Of a stretch of DNA of 64,000 nt, positions 46,536-55,607 are shown piece by piece. Positions within the stretch are counted from its first letter, which is position 1; every line of letters starts with the position of its first letter. The position numbers and the translations under genes were made by a program. This stretch comes from Acidovorax sp. NCPPB 4044 (GTDB lineage: Bacteria; Pseudomonadota; Gammaproteobacteria; Burkholderiales; Burkholderiaceae_C): NCBI RefSeq assembly GCF_028069655.1, contig NZ_JAMCOS010000001.1:2696001-2760000 (forward strand), in the 5' to 3' direction. Under the pieces are notes generated by a model. That model was given only the letters and a program-made list of their open reading frames with translations, ran no database searches and was not told where the DNA came from.

Positions 46536-48167
46536 TCAGGCGGCCCGTGCCCTGGCAGGGGCCGGCGCGTCCTGCTCCTCCAGCCAGCCCTGGCGCAGCT
46601 CTGGCACCGAGCGCGCGAGCAGTTCGTAGTACGGGTGGTGCGGCCCGCGGTCGAAATCGGCGCGGGCCACCTGCGCGAGCTTGCGGCCGTGCTGCATGAC
46701 GACGATCTCGTCGCACACGTCGCGCACGGTGTGCAGGTCGTGGCTGATGAACAGGTACGACACGCCCAGCTCGCGCCGCAGCTCGGCCATGAGGTCGAGC
46801 ACGGCCGCGCCCACCACGGTGTCGAGCGCCGAGGTGACCTCGTCGCAGAGGATCAGGTCCGGGTCGGCCGCGAGCGCGCGGGCCAGGTTCACGCGCTGCT
46901 TCTGCCCGCCCGAGAGGCCGCCGGGCAGGCGGTCCTCCACGCTGTGCGGCAGCTTAACGAGGTCGAGCAGCTCGCGGATGCGCCGCTGCAGCGCCGGCCC
47001 GCGCAGCCCCTTGTAGAACTGCAGCGGCCGCGCCAGGATGCGCCCGATGGTGTGCGCCGGGTTGAGCGCCGTGTCGGCCATCTGGAACACGATCTGGATG
47101 CGCCGCAGCTCCTCGCGCTCGCGCCGGTCCAGCGTGGGCGCCAGCTCTCGCCCGCCGAACACCACGGTGCCGGCATGCGCGGGGATGAGCCCCGCGATGG
47201 CGCGCGCGAGCGTGGTCTTGCCCGAGCCCGATTCGCCGATCACGCCGATCGCCTGCCCGCGCCGCACGGTGAGGCTCACGTCCTCCAGGATCAGGGCGGC
47301 GGGACGGCCCTGCGCGTCCTTGGGGCCATAGCCGGCCGAGAGGTGGCGCACGTCGAGCAGCACGCTGCCCTCGTCCCCTGCCCCGCCCTCGCGCGGCACG
47401 GGCCTGGCCGCGGCCAGCAGGCTGCGCGTGTACGGGTGCTCGGGCGCTTCGAGGATGCGCGGCGTGGAATTGATCTCCTGCATCTGCCCGCCCCGCAGCA
47501 CCAGGATGTGGTCGGCCATCTGCGCCACCACGGCGAGGTCGTGGCTCACGTAGACGGCGGTGGCGCGGCGCTCGCGCACCACGCGGCGGAAGGCGCGCAG
47601 CACCTCGATCTGCGTGGTCACGTCCAGCGCGGTGGTGGGCTCGTCGAGGATCACCAGTTCCGGGTCGGTGATGAGCGCCATGGCGGCCATGATGCGCTGC
47701 AGTTGCCCGCCGGAGACCTGGTGCGGGTAGCGGCTGCCGATGGTGTCGGGCTCGGGCAGCGCCAGTTCGCGGAAGAGCTGCACGGCCTTCTCTTCGGCCT
47801 GGGCGCGCGGCAGCGTGCCGTGGATGCGCGCGGGCTCGATCACCTGGTCCATCAGCGTGCGCGACGGGTTGAACGAGGCGGCCGCGCTCTGCGCGATGTA
47901 GGCCACGGTGCGCCCACGCAGCGCACGCTGGCCGGCCGGCGGCAGGCCCAGCACGTCCACGTCGCCGATGCGCACGCTGCCGCCCGAGATCTCGCAGCCG
48001 TGGCGCGCATGGCCCATGAGCGCGAGCGCGGTGGTGGTCTTGCCGGAGCCGGATTCGCCGATGAGCGCCAGCACTTCGCCGGGCGCGATCGTGAAGCCCA
48101 CGCGGTCCACGAGGGTCTGGCCCCCCGCGGTGACGAGCAGGTCCTGGACGGTGACGGATGCTCCCAT
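46536..48167 (-). CDS. Fused double ATPase of a Dpp/Opp-type ABC importer (DppD-DppF)
   Basis: 543 residues with two complete ATP-binding domains in one chain. Walker A motifs GESGSGKTTTALAL and GESGSGKTTLARAI, signature motifs VSGGQLQRIM and LSGGQKQRV, and Walker B LVILDEPTTALD and LILCDEVTSALD are all present. The arrangement is as in GsiA/YejF, replacing separate DppD and DppF. The first half ends with the short C-terminal oligopeptide-type region. ATG 48167 shares its G/T with the upstream permease stop (TGATG). It powers the DppBC-type permeases encoded before it. Confidence 0.93.
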   Translation of the reverse strand: MGASVTVQDLLVTAGGQTLVDRVGFTIAPGEVLALIGESGSGKTTTALALMGHARHGCEISGGSVRIGDVDVLGLPPAGQRALRGRTVAYIAQSAAASFNPSRTLMDQVIEPARIHGTLPRAQAEEKAVQLFRELALPEPDTIGSRYPHQVSGGQLQRIMAAMALITDPELVILDEPTTALDVTTQIEVLRAFRRVVRERRATAVYVSHDLAVVAQMADHILVLRGGQMQEINSTPRILEAPEHPYTRSLLAAARPVPREGGAGDEGSVLLDVRHLSAGYGPKDAQGRPAALILEDVSLTVRRGQAIGVIGESGSGKTTLARAIAGLIPAHAGTVVFGGRELAPTLDRREREELRRIQIVFQMADTALNPAHTIGRILARPLQFYKGLRGPALQRRIRELLDLVKLPHSVEDRLPGGLSGGQKQRVNLARALAADPDLILCDEVTSALDTVVGAAVLDLMAELRRELGVSYLFISHDLHTVRDVCDEIVVMQHGRKLAQVARADFDRGPHHPYYELLARSVPELRQGWLEEQDAPAPARARAA

Positions 48168-49057
48168 CAGCGGGCTCCTCGTTCGCGGGCCGCGCGGCCC
48201 GGCAGGTGGTCGATGACGAGATTGACCGCGATGGTCAGGCTCGCGATGGCGAGGGCCGGCGCGATCACCGCGGCGGCCCCCTCGGGCAGCGCGCCGATGT
48301 TCTCGCGCACCAGCGATCCCCAATCGGCCTCGGGCGGCTGGATGCCCAGGCCCAGGAAGCTCAGGCTCGCGAGCAGCAGTACCACGTAGACGAAGCGCAG
48401 GCCCAGGTCGGCCAGCATGGGGCCCACGATGTTGGGCAGGATCTCGCGCAGCATCACGTACAGAGTGCCCTCGCCGCGCGTGCGCGCCACGGTCACGTAG
48501 TCGAGCGCGTTGATGTTCACGGCCAGCGAACGCGCGATGCGGTAGGCCCCCGGCACGTAGATGACGGCCGCCGTGGCCACCAGCATGGCGACCGAGGAGC
48601 CGAAGCCCGCCACCATGATGAGCGCGAACATCTTGCTCGGGATGGCGGTGAGCGTGTCCAGCACGCGGCTCAGCACCGCATCGACCCGGCCGCCCACGGC
48701 CGCCGCCAGCAGCGCGAGGCCGGTGCCCGTGCCGCTGGCCAGCAGCGTGGCCAGCAGCGCCACGCCCACGGTGTAGCGCGCGCCGTACACCACGCGCGCC
48801 AGCATGTCGCGGCCCAGGTAGTCGGTGCCCAGCCAGTGCGCGGCGCCGATGGGCGCGAACACGTCGGTGCCGCCGCCGGCCGCGGGCGCATCGGTGAGCA
48901 GCATCGGACCGAACAGCGCCGCCAGCATCCAGAACAGCAGCACGGCCAGCGCCACGAGGCCCAGCGGCCCGAGGCCGGCGAGCCAGCGCAGCGCGCGCGG
49001 GCCGGCGCGCCGCGCGGCGGGCGGCGCGGCGCCGGGGGAGGAAGAAACGGTGTCCAT
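48167..49057 (-). CDS. ABC transporter permease, DppC type
   Basis: 296 residues, about six membrane spans, with the DppC family N-terminal region ahead of the permease domain. The cytoplasmic EAA-type loop for ATPase contact is visible around YVTVARTRGEGTLYVMLREILPN (in parts). Start ATG 49057 precedes the first span; earlier in-frame codons overlap the DppB gene. Its stop overlaps the ATPase start. It imports a peptide-like or other nitrogenous solute together with DppB and the binding protein. Confidence 0.92.
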   Translation of the reverse strand: MDTVSSSPGAAPPAARRAGPRALRWLAGLGPLGLVALAVLLFWMLAALFGPMLLTDAPAAGGGTDVFAPIGAAHWLGTDYLGRDMLARVVYGARYTVGVALLATLLASGTGTGLALLAAAVGGRVDAVLSRVLDTLTAIPSKMFALIMVAGFGSSVAMLVATAAVIYVPGAYRIARSLAVNINALDYVTVARTRGEGTLYVMLREILPNIVGPMLADLGLRFVYVVLLLASLSFLGLGIQPPEADWGSLVRENIGALPEGAAAVIAPALAIASLTIAVNLVIDHLPGRAARERGAR

Positions 49058-49098
49058 CGTGCGGAACTCCTTGAGCGGGAAGCGGGACCTGGGGGCGG

Positions 49099-50055
49099 TC
49101 AGCGGTGGCGCAGGCGCGGGTTGGCGACGATGCCGCACAGGTCGGCCAGCGTCACGAGGATCAGGTAGCCCGCGCAGAAGATCATGGCGCAGGCCTGCAC
49201 CAGCGGCATGTCGCGCTGGGTCACGCCATCGACCATCAGCTTGGCGATGCCGGGGTAGTTGAAGATGGTCTCGATGATGATCACGCCGCCCAGCAGGTAC
49301 GACAGCGACAGCGCCACCGCGTTGGCGATGGGCCCCACGGCATTCGGCAGCGCATGCGCCAGCACCGTGCGCAGCGGCGACGCGCCCTTGAGCCGCACCA
49401 TCTCGATGTAGGGCGCCTCCAGCTGGTCGATCACGGCCGCGCGCGCCATGCGCAGCATCTGCGCCACGATCACGCAGCACAGGCTCAGCACCGGCATCGC
49501 GAACGCGCGCAGCATCTGCCCCACCGACTCGATGTCGTTCACATAGGACAGCGCGGGCAGCCAGCGCAGCTGCACGGCGAACACCAGCACCGCCAGCGTG
49601 GCCACCAGGAACTCCGGCACCGACACCACCGCCACCGCACCGGTGGAGACCGTGCGGTCGAACCACGAGCCACGCCACACGGCCGAGGCGATGCCCAGCG
49701 TGAGCGCGATCGGCACCGAGAAGAGCGCCGTCACCGCGGCCAGCAGCAGCGAATTGGGCAGCCGGCTCGCGATCAGCTCACCCACGGCCATCTGCGTGGT
49801 GGCCGAAGTGCCCAGATCGCCACGCGCCACGCCGCCCAGCCAGCGCACGTAGCGCAGCGGCGCGGGCACGTCCAGCCCCATCTGCGCACGCAGCGCCGCC
49901 AACGCCTCGGGAGTGGCGTCCTGCCCGAGCTGTTCCTGCGCGGCATCGCCCGGCAGCACGGCCGTGATCGAAAAAACGATCACCGACACCGCGAGCAGCG
50001 ACAACAGCGCCAGCAGCACGCGCTGCACCAGCAGCTTGAGGATCACACGGTTCAT
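49099..50055 (-). CDS. ABC transporter permease, DppB type
   Basis: 318 residues of the DppB/OppB family: first span at 12-32 (LLALLSLLAVSVIVFSI), a periplasmic domain with the conserved LGQDATPEALAALR and PLRYVRWLGGVARGDLGTS segments, then five spans. The EAA loop lies at IEMVRLKGASPLRTVLAHALPN. It is separated by 257 bases from the binding-protein gene upstream and by 41 from DppC. Confidence 0.93.
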   Translation of the reverse strand: MNRVILKLLVQRVLLALLSLLAVSVIVFSITAVLPGDAAQEQLGQDATPEALAALRAQMGLDVPAPLRYVRWLGGVARGDLGTSATTQMAVGELIASRLPNSLLLAAVTALFSVPIALTLGIASAVWRGSWFDRTVSTGAVAVVSVPEFLVATLAVLVFAVQLRWLPALSYVNDIESVGQMLRAFAMPVLSLCCVIVAQMLRMARAAVIDQLEAPYIEMVRLKGASPLRTVLAHALPNAVGPIANAVALSLSYLLGGVIIIETIFNYPGIAKLMVDGVTQRDMPLVQACAMIFCAGYLILVTLADLCGIVANPRLRHR

Positions 50056-50312
50056 GAAGGGTCCGTATCCATATCAATGGCGATCAATGCAGGATGATGC
50101 GCCCGCCGCCGTAAAAACCGGCGCGGCCCATACCAGCGGACGCCGCGGAACGGGCTTCGCCCGGCCGCTGGCGTCGTCCCCCTTCCCGGCGAAGCCGAGA
50201 GAAGGGGCTGAGGGCCGCGGCTCCAAGCCTGCCTGCGCAGGCTTGGACGTGCCCGAAGGGCTGACGCCTCTGGCGCCCGCGCCGAGCGGCGCAGCCGCTC
50301 AGGGGGTAGTGC
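50056..50312. other. Structured spacer inside the ABC operon
   Basis: A non-coding gap of 257 bases between the binding-protein gene and the permease. It contains a perfect hairpin CCAAGCCTGC (50223-50232) / GCAGGCTTGG (50237-50246) with a 4-base loop and several other GC dyads (for example around 50282-50302). This could lower expression of the permease and ATPase relative to the binding protein, a common need in such operons. No open frame with coding character was seen. Confidence 0.45.
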
Positions 50313-51932
50313 TCAAGCCTCCACCCAGACATGCTCCGCAAACGAATATCCCATGAGCCCCCCCAGCGGGATCGGCGACAGGCCCTTGAGCCTGGTCGAG
50401 TGCCCGTCGATGCTGGCCAGGAACAGCGGGATGCCGATGCCCGCGTCCTGGTGGATCATCGTCTGCATGTCGGCATACATCTGCTTGCGCTTGTCCTGGT
50501 CGGTCTCGGCGCGCGAGGCCAGCAGCAACTGGTCGAACTGCGCGCTCTTCCAGCGCGACTCGTTCCAGGCCGCGTCCGACTTGAAGAACTGCGTGAGCAG
50601 CGTGTCGGCGCTGGGGCGCGGGTTCACGTTGCCGAAGCCCACGGGGTTGGTCAGCCAGTGGTTGGACCAGTAGCCGTCGGCCGGCATGCGCTTGACGTCC
50701 AGGTCCAGCCCGATGCGCTGGCCCGCCTGCTGCAGCAGCAGCGCGATCTCGGTCGAGTACATCGCGGCCGGCGAGGTGACCATCGGCACCTTGCCCGTGA
50801 TGCCCGACTTCTGCAGGTGGAACTTCGCCTTCTCGGGGTCGAACGCGCGCTGCGGAAGGCCTGCGAAGTAGAAGCGGTTGGTCGGGTCGATGGGCTGGTC
50901 GTTGCCCAGCACCGCGTAGTCGAGCGCGATGGTCTTCTTCATCTGCTCGCGGTCGAAGAGGTGCTTCATGGCCAGGATGAAGTCCGGGTTCGCGCCCGGG
51001 CCCATGTCCTTGCGCAGGATCAGGTCGGTGTATTGGCCCGACTGCGTGGTGAAGATCGCGTAGCCGGGCGTGCCCTTCACGCGGGCCACGGCGCGCGGGT
51101 TCACCGACGCCACCAGGTCCATGCCGCCCGAGAGCAGCGCGTTCACGCGGGCCGACTCGTCGCCGATGCCCACGAACTCGATCTCGTCGAGGTAGGGCTT
51201 GCCGGGCTTCCAGTAAGCCTCGTTGCGCACCACCAGCGAGCGCACGCCGGGCTTGAATTCCTTGAGCTTGTAGGGGCCCGTGCCGATGCCGGCGTTGAAG
51301 TCGGTCGTGCCGTCCTTGACGATGTGGAAATGGAAGGTGCCCAGGATCACGGGCAGGTCGGCATTGGGGGCCGACAGCACGATGGTCACCTCGCCGGGGC
51401 CGGAGGGCTTGACGCTCTCGATCTGGTCGGCCAGCACCTTGGCCTTGGAGGCCGTGGCGGGGTCCTTGTGGCGCATGAGCGAGAACACCACGTCTTCCGG
51501 CGCGAGCGCCTTGCCGTCATGGAAGACCACGCCCTTGCGCAGCTTGAGCACCCAGGTCCTGGCATCGGCCGTGGAGAACGATTCGGCCAGCGCGGGCTGC
51601 GGCGAGAGGCTGCCGTCCAGCGTGAAGAGGCCGTTGTAGATCATGTTGCCGCGCGAGTAGTCGGTCTGGTTCGACTGCTTGGCGGGGTCCAGCGTGTCGG
51701 TGGCCGCGGCCGTGGCGCCGGCCACGCGGATCCGCCCTCCGCGGCGCGGGGTCTGTGCGTGCGCGCTCACCGCCATGGTGGCCAGGCCGCCGGCCAGCGA
51801 GGCCTGCATGCCGCCGGCCAGGAACATGGCCAGCACCTCGCGCCGTGACGCGCCCCGCCGCAGGGACTCCATCACGCGCTGGCTTTCTGCGGGGCCGACG
51901 AGGCCGTCGAGCTGGTGGTTGTTTTCGCTCAT
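50313..51932 (-). CDS. ABC transporter substrate-binding protein, family 5 (DppA type)
   Basis: 539 residues, periplasmic solute receptor of the peptide/opine/nickel class (SBP_bac_5). The N-terminus carries a twin-arginine-like signal (GASRREVLAMFLAGG, hydrophobic core to about residue 58, cleavage after AHA). The body has family segments NMIYNGLF, LRKGVVFHDGKALAPEDVVFS (in parts) and IGTGPYKLKEFKPG. It delivers the solute to the DppBC-type permeases downstream. The linked amine oxidase and semialdehyde dehydrogenase suggest the ligand is an amine, opine or amino acid rather than a common peptide. Confidence 0.92.
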   Translation of the reverse strand: MSENNHQLDGLVGPAESQRVMESLRRGASRREVLAMFLAGGMQASLAGGLATMAVSAHAQTPRRGGRIRVAGATAAATDTLDPAKQSNQTDYSRGNMIYNGLFTLDGSLSPQPALAESFSTADARTWVLKLRKGVVFHDGKALAPEDVVFSLMRHKDPATASKAKVLADQIESVKPSGPGEVTIVLSAPNADLPVILGTFHFHIVKDGTTDFNAGIGTGPYKLKEFKPGVRSLVVRNEAYWKPGKPYLDEIEFVGIGDESARVNALLSGGMDLVASVNPRAVARVKGTPGYAIFTTQSGQYTDLILRKDMGPGANPDFILAMKHLFDREQMKKTIALDYAVLGNDQPIDPTNRFYFAGLPQRAFDPEKAKFHLQKSGITGKVPMVTSPAAMYSTEIALLLQQAGQRIGLDLDVKRMPADGYWSNHWLTNPVGFGNVNPRPSADTLLTQFFKSDAAWNESRWKSAQFDQLLLASRAETDQDKRKQMYADMQTMIHQDAGIGIPLFLASIDGHSTRLKGLSPIPLGGLMGYSFAEHVWVEA

Positions 51933-52020
51933 GGTGGAACTCCTGTGTGACCGGTTGGGAGGGGGACGGGGGAAAGGGAAACGGAGGGACGGGGAAAGCG
52001 TGCCTGGCAGGGAGCGGCGG

Positions 52021-53310
52021 CTAGCCGAGCCGGTCCTTGAGCCGGTAGTAGAGGCCCACGGCCGGCAGGAACCACGGCGGGCCGAAGTGCCCGGGAATGG
52101 CGGGCCACTCCCGCCCCCGCCAGGGGTTGGCGGCCGCGTTGCCGGCCATGACCCCGGCCATGCACTGGCCCATGTGGACCGACATCTGCGTGCCGTGGCC
52201 GCTGTAGCCCATCGCGTGGAACACGCCGTCCCGCTCGCCCGCGTGCGGCAGGCGGTCCTGCGTCATGTCGACGAGCCCGCCCCAGCAGTGGTCGATGCGC
52301 ACGGCGCCGAGCTGCGGAAAGGTCTGCGCGAGCCCCGCGCGCAGGATCTCGCCGCTGGCGGCGTCCTGCTGCGGGCTGGAGACCGCGAACTTCGCGCGCC
52401 CGCCGAACACCAGGCGGTGGTCGGCCGTGAGGCGGAAGTAGTGGTGGATGTTGGCGATGGTCACGTAGGTGCGCCGCCCTGCCAGCAGGGCCTGCGCGCG
52501 CTCCGCGCCCAGCGGCTCGGTGACCACGATGAAGCTGCCGATCGGCACGATGCGCCGGCGCAGCCAGCCGAAGGTTCCGTAGCCGCCATGGCGCGATGCG
52601 CCCGTGGCCAGCAGCACCTGCTTCGCATCGACCGGGCCGCGCGCGGTGTGCACGCGGTGCGCCTGGCCCTGCAGGCGCTCCAGCCGGTCCACGCGGGTGT
52701 CCAGGTGGATCTGCGCGCCGTGCCGCACGGCGGCGCGGGCCAGCCCGTGGGCGAAGCGCCCCATGTGCATCTGGCCGCTGCGCCGGTAGAGCAGCCCGCC
52801 CACGAAGCGGTCGCTCTGCACCTCGGCGGCCACGCGGGCGGCATCGAGCACGTCCACGTCGGTATCGACGCCGTCGGCGATCAGGCGCTCGGCGCTGCGG
52901 CGCAGCGCGTCCAGGTGCTGCGGGCGCGTGGCCAGCTTGAGCTTGCCGGTGCGCATGAAGTCGCAGTCGATGGCTTCCTCGCGCACCAGCCGGGCCACCG
53001 TGTCCACGGCGGCGTCGTAGGCGTGGTACCAGGCGCGGGCCTGCGGCACGCCGACGCGGGCCGCCACCTCGGCATAGTCCACGGCCAGGCCGTTGTTCAC
53101 ATGGCCGCCGTTGCGCCCGGAGGCCTCGGGGGCCACGGTGGCGCCGGCCTCCAGCACGGCCACGCGCGCGCCCTGCCGGGCCAGTGCGTGCGCGGCCGAC
53201 AGGCCCGTGAAGCCACCGCCCACGATGGCCACGTCCACGCGCTCGGGCAGGCCCTGCGCGGGCACGCCCAGCGGGGGCAGCGAATCCAGCCAGTACGGTT
53301 CGAGCTTCAT
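52021..53310 (-). CDS. FAD-dependent oxidoreductase, PuuB-like (DAO family)
   Basis: 429 residues: FAD fold VAIVGGGFTGLSAAHALARQ, then GRNGGHVNNGLAVD, and C-terminal AMGYSGHGTQMSVHMGQCMA, a pattern shared with gamma-glutamylputrescine oxidase (PuuB) and related amine oxidases. It would convert a secondary or primary amine to an aldehyde, fitting the GabD-type dehydrogenase in the same operon. Start ATG 53310 precedes LEPYWLDSLPP, the usual PuuB-like opening. It is 44 bases after the HAD gene and 88 before the binding-protein gene. Confidence 0.87.
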   Translation of the reverse strand: MKLEPYWLDSLPPLGVPAQGLPERVDVAIVGGGFTGLSAAHALARQGARVAVLEAGATVAPEASGRNGGHVNNGLAVDYAEVAARVGVPQARAWYHAYDAAVDTVARLVREEAIDCDFMRTGKLKLATRPQHLDALRRSAERLIADGVDTDVDVLDAARVAAEVQSDRFVGGLLYRRSGQMHMGRFAHGLARAAVRHGAQIHLDTRVDRLERLQGQAHRVHTARGPVDAKQVLLATGASRHGGYGTFGWLRRRIVPIGSFIVVTEPLGAERAQALLAGRRTYVTIANIHHYFRLTADHRLVFGGRAKFAVSSPQQDAASGEILRAGLAQTFPQLGAVRIDHCWGGLVDMTQDRLPHAGERDGVFHAMGYSGHGTQMSVHMGQCMAGVMAGNAAANPWRGREWPAIPGHFGPPWFLPAVGLYYRLKDRLG

Positions 53311-53354
53311 GGGATGCGGCTTCTGGAGGGGGGTGAGCGGATGCAGGGGACCGG

Positions 53355-54020
53355 TCAGAGGCCGACGACGCCCGGCAGGCCGCCGATGTCCTTGATCTCG
53401 GTGTAGCGGTAGGCCGGGTTGCCCGGGCCGTGGCCGCGGTTCACGAAGACCTTGTTGACGATGCCGATGTCGTCGGCCGACATCAGGTCGTAGCGCAGGC
53501 TGGAGGACACGTGCAGCACGTCCTCGGGGTTGCAGCCCAGCGAATCGAGCATGAATTCGAAGGCCTTCAGGCGCGGCTTGTAGGCCTGGGCCATCTGCGC
53601 CGTGTACACGCGGTGGAACGGCGCGCCCAGCAGGTCCACGTTGCGGTGGATCTGGTCGTCGGAGGCGTTGGAGAGGATCACCAGCGGGATCTCGTGGGCG
53701 ATTTTCGACAGGCCCGCGGGCACGTCGGCATGCGGGTCCCAGGTGGGCACGGCGTCGTAGTAGCGCTGGGCCTCGTGGTCGAAATACTGCAGGTTCCACT
53801 TCTTGCACAGGCGGCGCACGGCGTTCTTCAGCACCTGCTCGTAGGGCTGCCAGTCGCCCAGCACCTCGTCGAACCGGTAGGCCGTGAAGTCGGCGACGAA
53901 CTGCTCCATGCGCTCTGCCGGCACGCGGTCGGCGAACATCTCGCGGGCCATCTCCCCCATGCGAAAGCGCGTGAGCGTGCCGTAGCAGTCGAAGGTGATG
54001 TACTTGGGACGGAAGGTCAT
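53355..54020 (-). CDS. Haloacid dehalogenase-like (HAD) hydrolase, type II
   Basis: 221 residues of the HAD superfamily, close to type II 2-haloacid dehalogenases. Motif I is FDCYGTLTRF (nucleophile Asp), motif II LVILSNASDDQI, motif III Lys in YKPRLKAFEFML, and motif IV SSSLRYDLMSADDIG. Whether it acts on a haloacid or a phosphate ester cannot be decided. It is the first gene of the minus-strand operon that runs to 43843, beginning beside the 653-base divergent control region. Confidence 0.86.
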   Translation of the reverse strand: MTFRPKYITFDCYGTLTRFRMGEMAREMFADRVPAERMEQFVADFTAYRFDEVLGDWQPYEQVLKNAVRRLCKKWNLQYFDHEAQRYYDAVPTWDPHADVPAGLSKIAHEIPLVILSNASDDQIHRNVDLLGAPFHRVYTAQMAQAYKPRLKAFEFMLDSLGCNPEDVLHVSSSLRYDLMSADDIGIVNKVFVNRGHGPGNPAYRYTEIKDIGGLPGVVGL

Positions 54021-54673
54021 GGTCTCGGTTCCTGAAGTGCTCTCTCGGGTTCTGCCGGTCGCCGACCGGGGCGGGCCGCGCGGTGCTGCTTATGCCCGTT
54101 GCGCGACAGTTTCATTACGAAGTGATTGAAGCATGCGCATTCGCGGTCGTCGTTGGGAATTGCGGGGGTGGCACGCATGGAAGTTGCGGTTTGCGGGGGC
54201 CTCGGCGGCATGCTGTGCGGTGCGCACCGCAGGCGTGCAGGCCTGCACCGTTAGTGCGCCGCAGCACTGCCGGCGGGCACGCTTTTGAAGCACGGGCCGC
54301 GCTTCGCTTTGCAGTGCAGGCCGCGTTCCACGGCGTGGCCCGGCGCGCGCCGCGGGAAGGGCCCGGGGGCGCGGCCAGTTGCCGGGGATCGAGAAGAGAA
54401 GGCATGGGTCGTGGCCCGTGCGCCCGCCGGTCGGCGGACGCGCGGAGGAAAGAAAAGGGGTGGATCGCCCTGACGATGCTAGGCAACATGCCCCGGCATT
54501 TGTGTCCGTAACCGACGGTGGCGCCGCAGCGAATTGCAAAACCGCCCCGCGCCGCAGACGAAGCTTGCAAGTTGCGGGCAAACCCGCACAGCGCACTGGC
54601 ACGGTGCGCGGATGTCGTCCAAGATGGCTGCCGATCACTTGCCCCCCATTGCTCGCGCCAAAGGACACCGCCC
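54021..54673. other. 653-base divergent control region
   Basis: The largest gene-free stretch of the window, between the HAD-led minus-strand operon and the plus-strand GNAT gene. Open frames here lack homology-like motifs and sensible starts. It holds two perfect tandem palindromes (54216-54231 and 54235-54248) and a hairpin TGCGGG/CCCGCA (54573-54588) close to the GNAT start. Confidence 0.6.
54216..54248. promoter_or_regulatory. Two tandem perfect palindromes, probable operator
   Basis: TGCGGTGCGCACCGCA (54216-54231) and GTGCAGGCCTGCAC (54235-54248) are each perfect, and their centres are 18 bases apart. They lie about 200 bases upstream of the HAD-led operon. Candidate binders include the Lrp-type protein encoded at 58191, but this is speculative. 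Confidence 0.45.
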
Positions 54674-55567
54674 ATGCTCTCTTCTCCTTCGCCCGCCGCC
54701 GGCACCGTCGCCGACGACGGCGTGCTGATCCGCCCCATGACCGAAGCCGACCTGCCGCAGGCCCATGCGCTGTCGGCCGAACTGCGCTGGCCGCACCGGC
54801 CCAGCGACTGGGCGCAGATGTTCGCGCACGCCCAGGGCATCGTGGCCGAGCGCGACGGGCAGGTCGTGGCAACCGCGCAGCGCTGGCTGTGGGGCGAGCG
54901 GCACGCCACCATCGGCCTGGTGATCGTCTCGCCCGCCTGCCAGGGCCGGCGCATCGGCCACCGCCTCATGTCCACGCTGCTGGAGGGCCTGGACGGGCGC
55001 ACCGTGCTGCTGCACGCCACGGCCGAGGGCCGCGGCCTCTACGAACGCCTGGGCTTCGTGCGCACGGGCGAGGTGCGCCAGCACCAGGGCACGGCCCTGC
55101 CCACGCCGCTCATCGCGCTGCAGCCGGGCTGGCGCCTGCGCCCGGCCGGCGCCAACGAAGCCCCGGCCCTGCGCCGCCTCGATGCCGAGGCCCGCGGCAT
55201 GCCGCGCGATGCGCTCATCGACGACCTGCTGGACACCGCCCAGGACTGCGTGGTGCTGGTGGACGAGGACGCCACGCCGCGCGGCTTCGCCATGCTGCGG
55301 CGCTTCGGCCGCGGCCACGCCATCGGGCCCGTGGCGGCCCCCGATGCCGAGAGCGCGAAGGCGCTCATCGCGCACCTGGCCGGCCTGAACGCCGGGCATT
55401 TCACGCGCATCGACATCGACTGGGACAGCGGCATCGCCGAGTGGCTGGAGAGCATCGGGCTGCTGCGCGTGGACGCGCCCACCACCATGGTGCGCGGCGC
55501 CCCGCTGGCCCAGCCCGGCGAAGGCGGCGCACGCCTGGTGGCCATCGCTTCGCAGGCCATCGGCTGA
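54674..55567 (+). CDS. GNAT family acetyltransferase, two-domain
   Basis: 297 residues with an N-terminal acetyl-CoA domain (about 16-150; VSPACQGRRIGHRLMSTLLEG is the cofactor loop, GRGLYERLGFVRTGE the following helix) and a C-terminal second GNAT-like domain (about 155-290). Two-domain proteins of this type often act on amino acids or small amines. Start ATG 54674 lies at the family N-terminus. The glyoxylate-reductase gene follows after 40 bases. It faces the HAD-led operon across the long control region. Confidence 0.82.
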   Translation: MLSSPSPAAGTVADDGVLIRPMTEADLPQAHALSAELRWPHRPSDWAQMFAHAQGIVAERDGQVVATAQRWLWGERHATIGLVIVSPACQGRRIGHRLMSTLLEGLDGRTVLLHATAEGRGLYERLGFVRTGEVRQHQGTALPTPLIALQPGWRLRPAGANEAPALRRLDAEARGMPRDALIDDLLDTAQDCVVLVDEDATPRGFAMLRRFGRGHAIGPVAAPDAESAKALIAHLAGLNAGHFTRIDIDWDSGIAEWLESIGLLRVDAPTTMVRGAPLAQPGEGGARLVAIASQAIG

Positions 55568-55607
55568 TCCCTCCCGCTACCCATCGCCTTCTTCACCGCC
55601 CGACGCC

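Noticed and set aside
54083..54511. Short open frames in the 653-base gap as genes
   Set aside because: No ribosome site, no recognisable motif, and frames on both strands are equally open.
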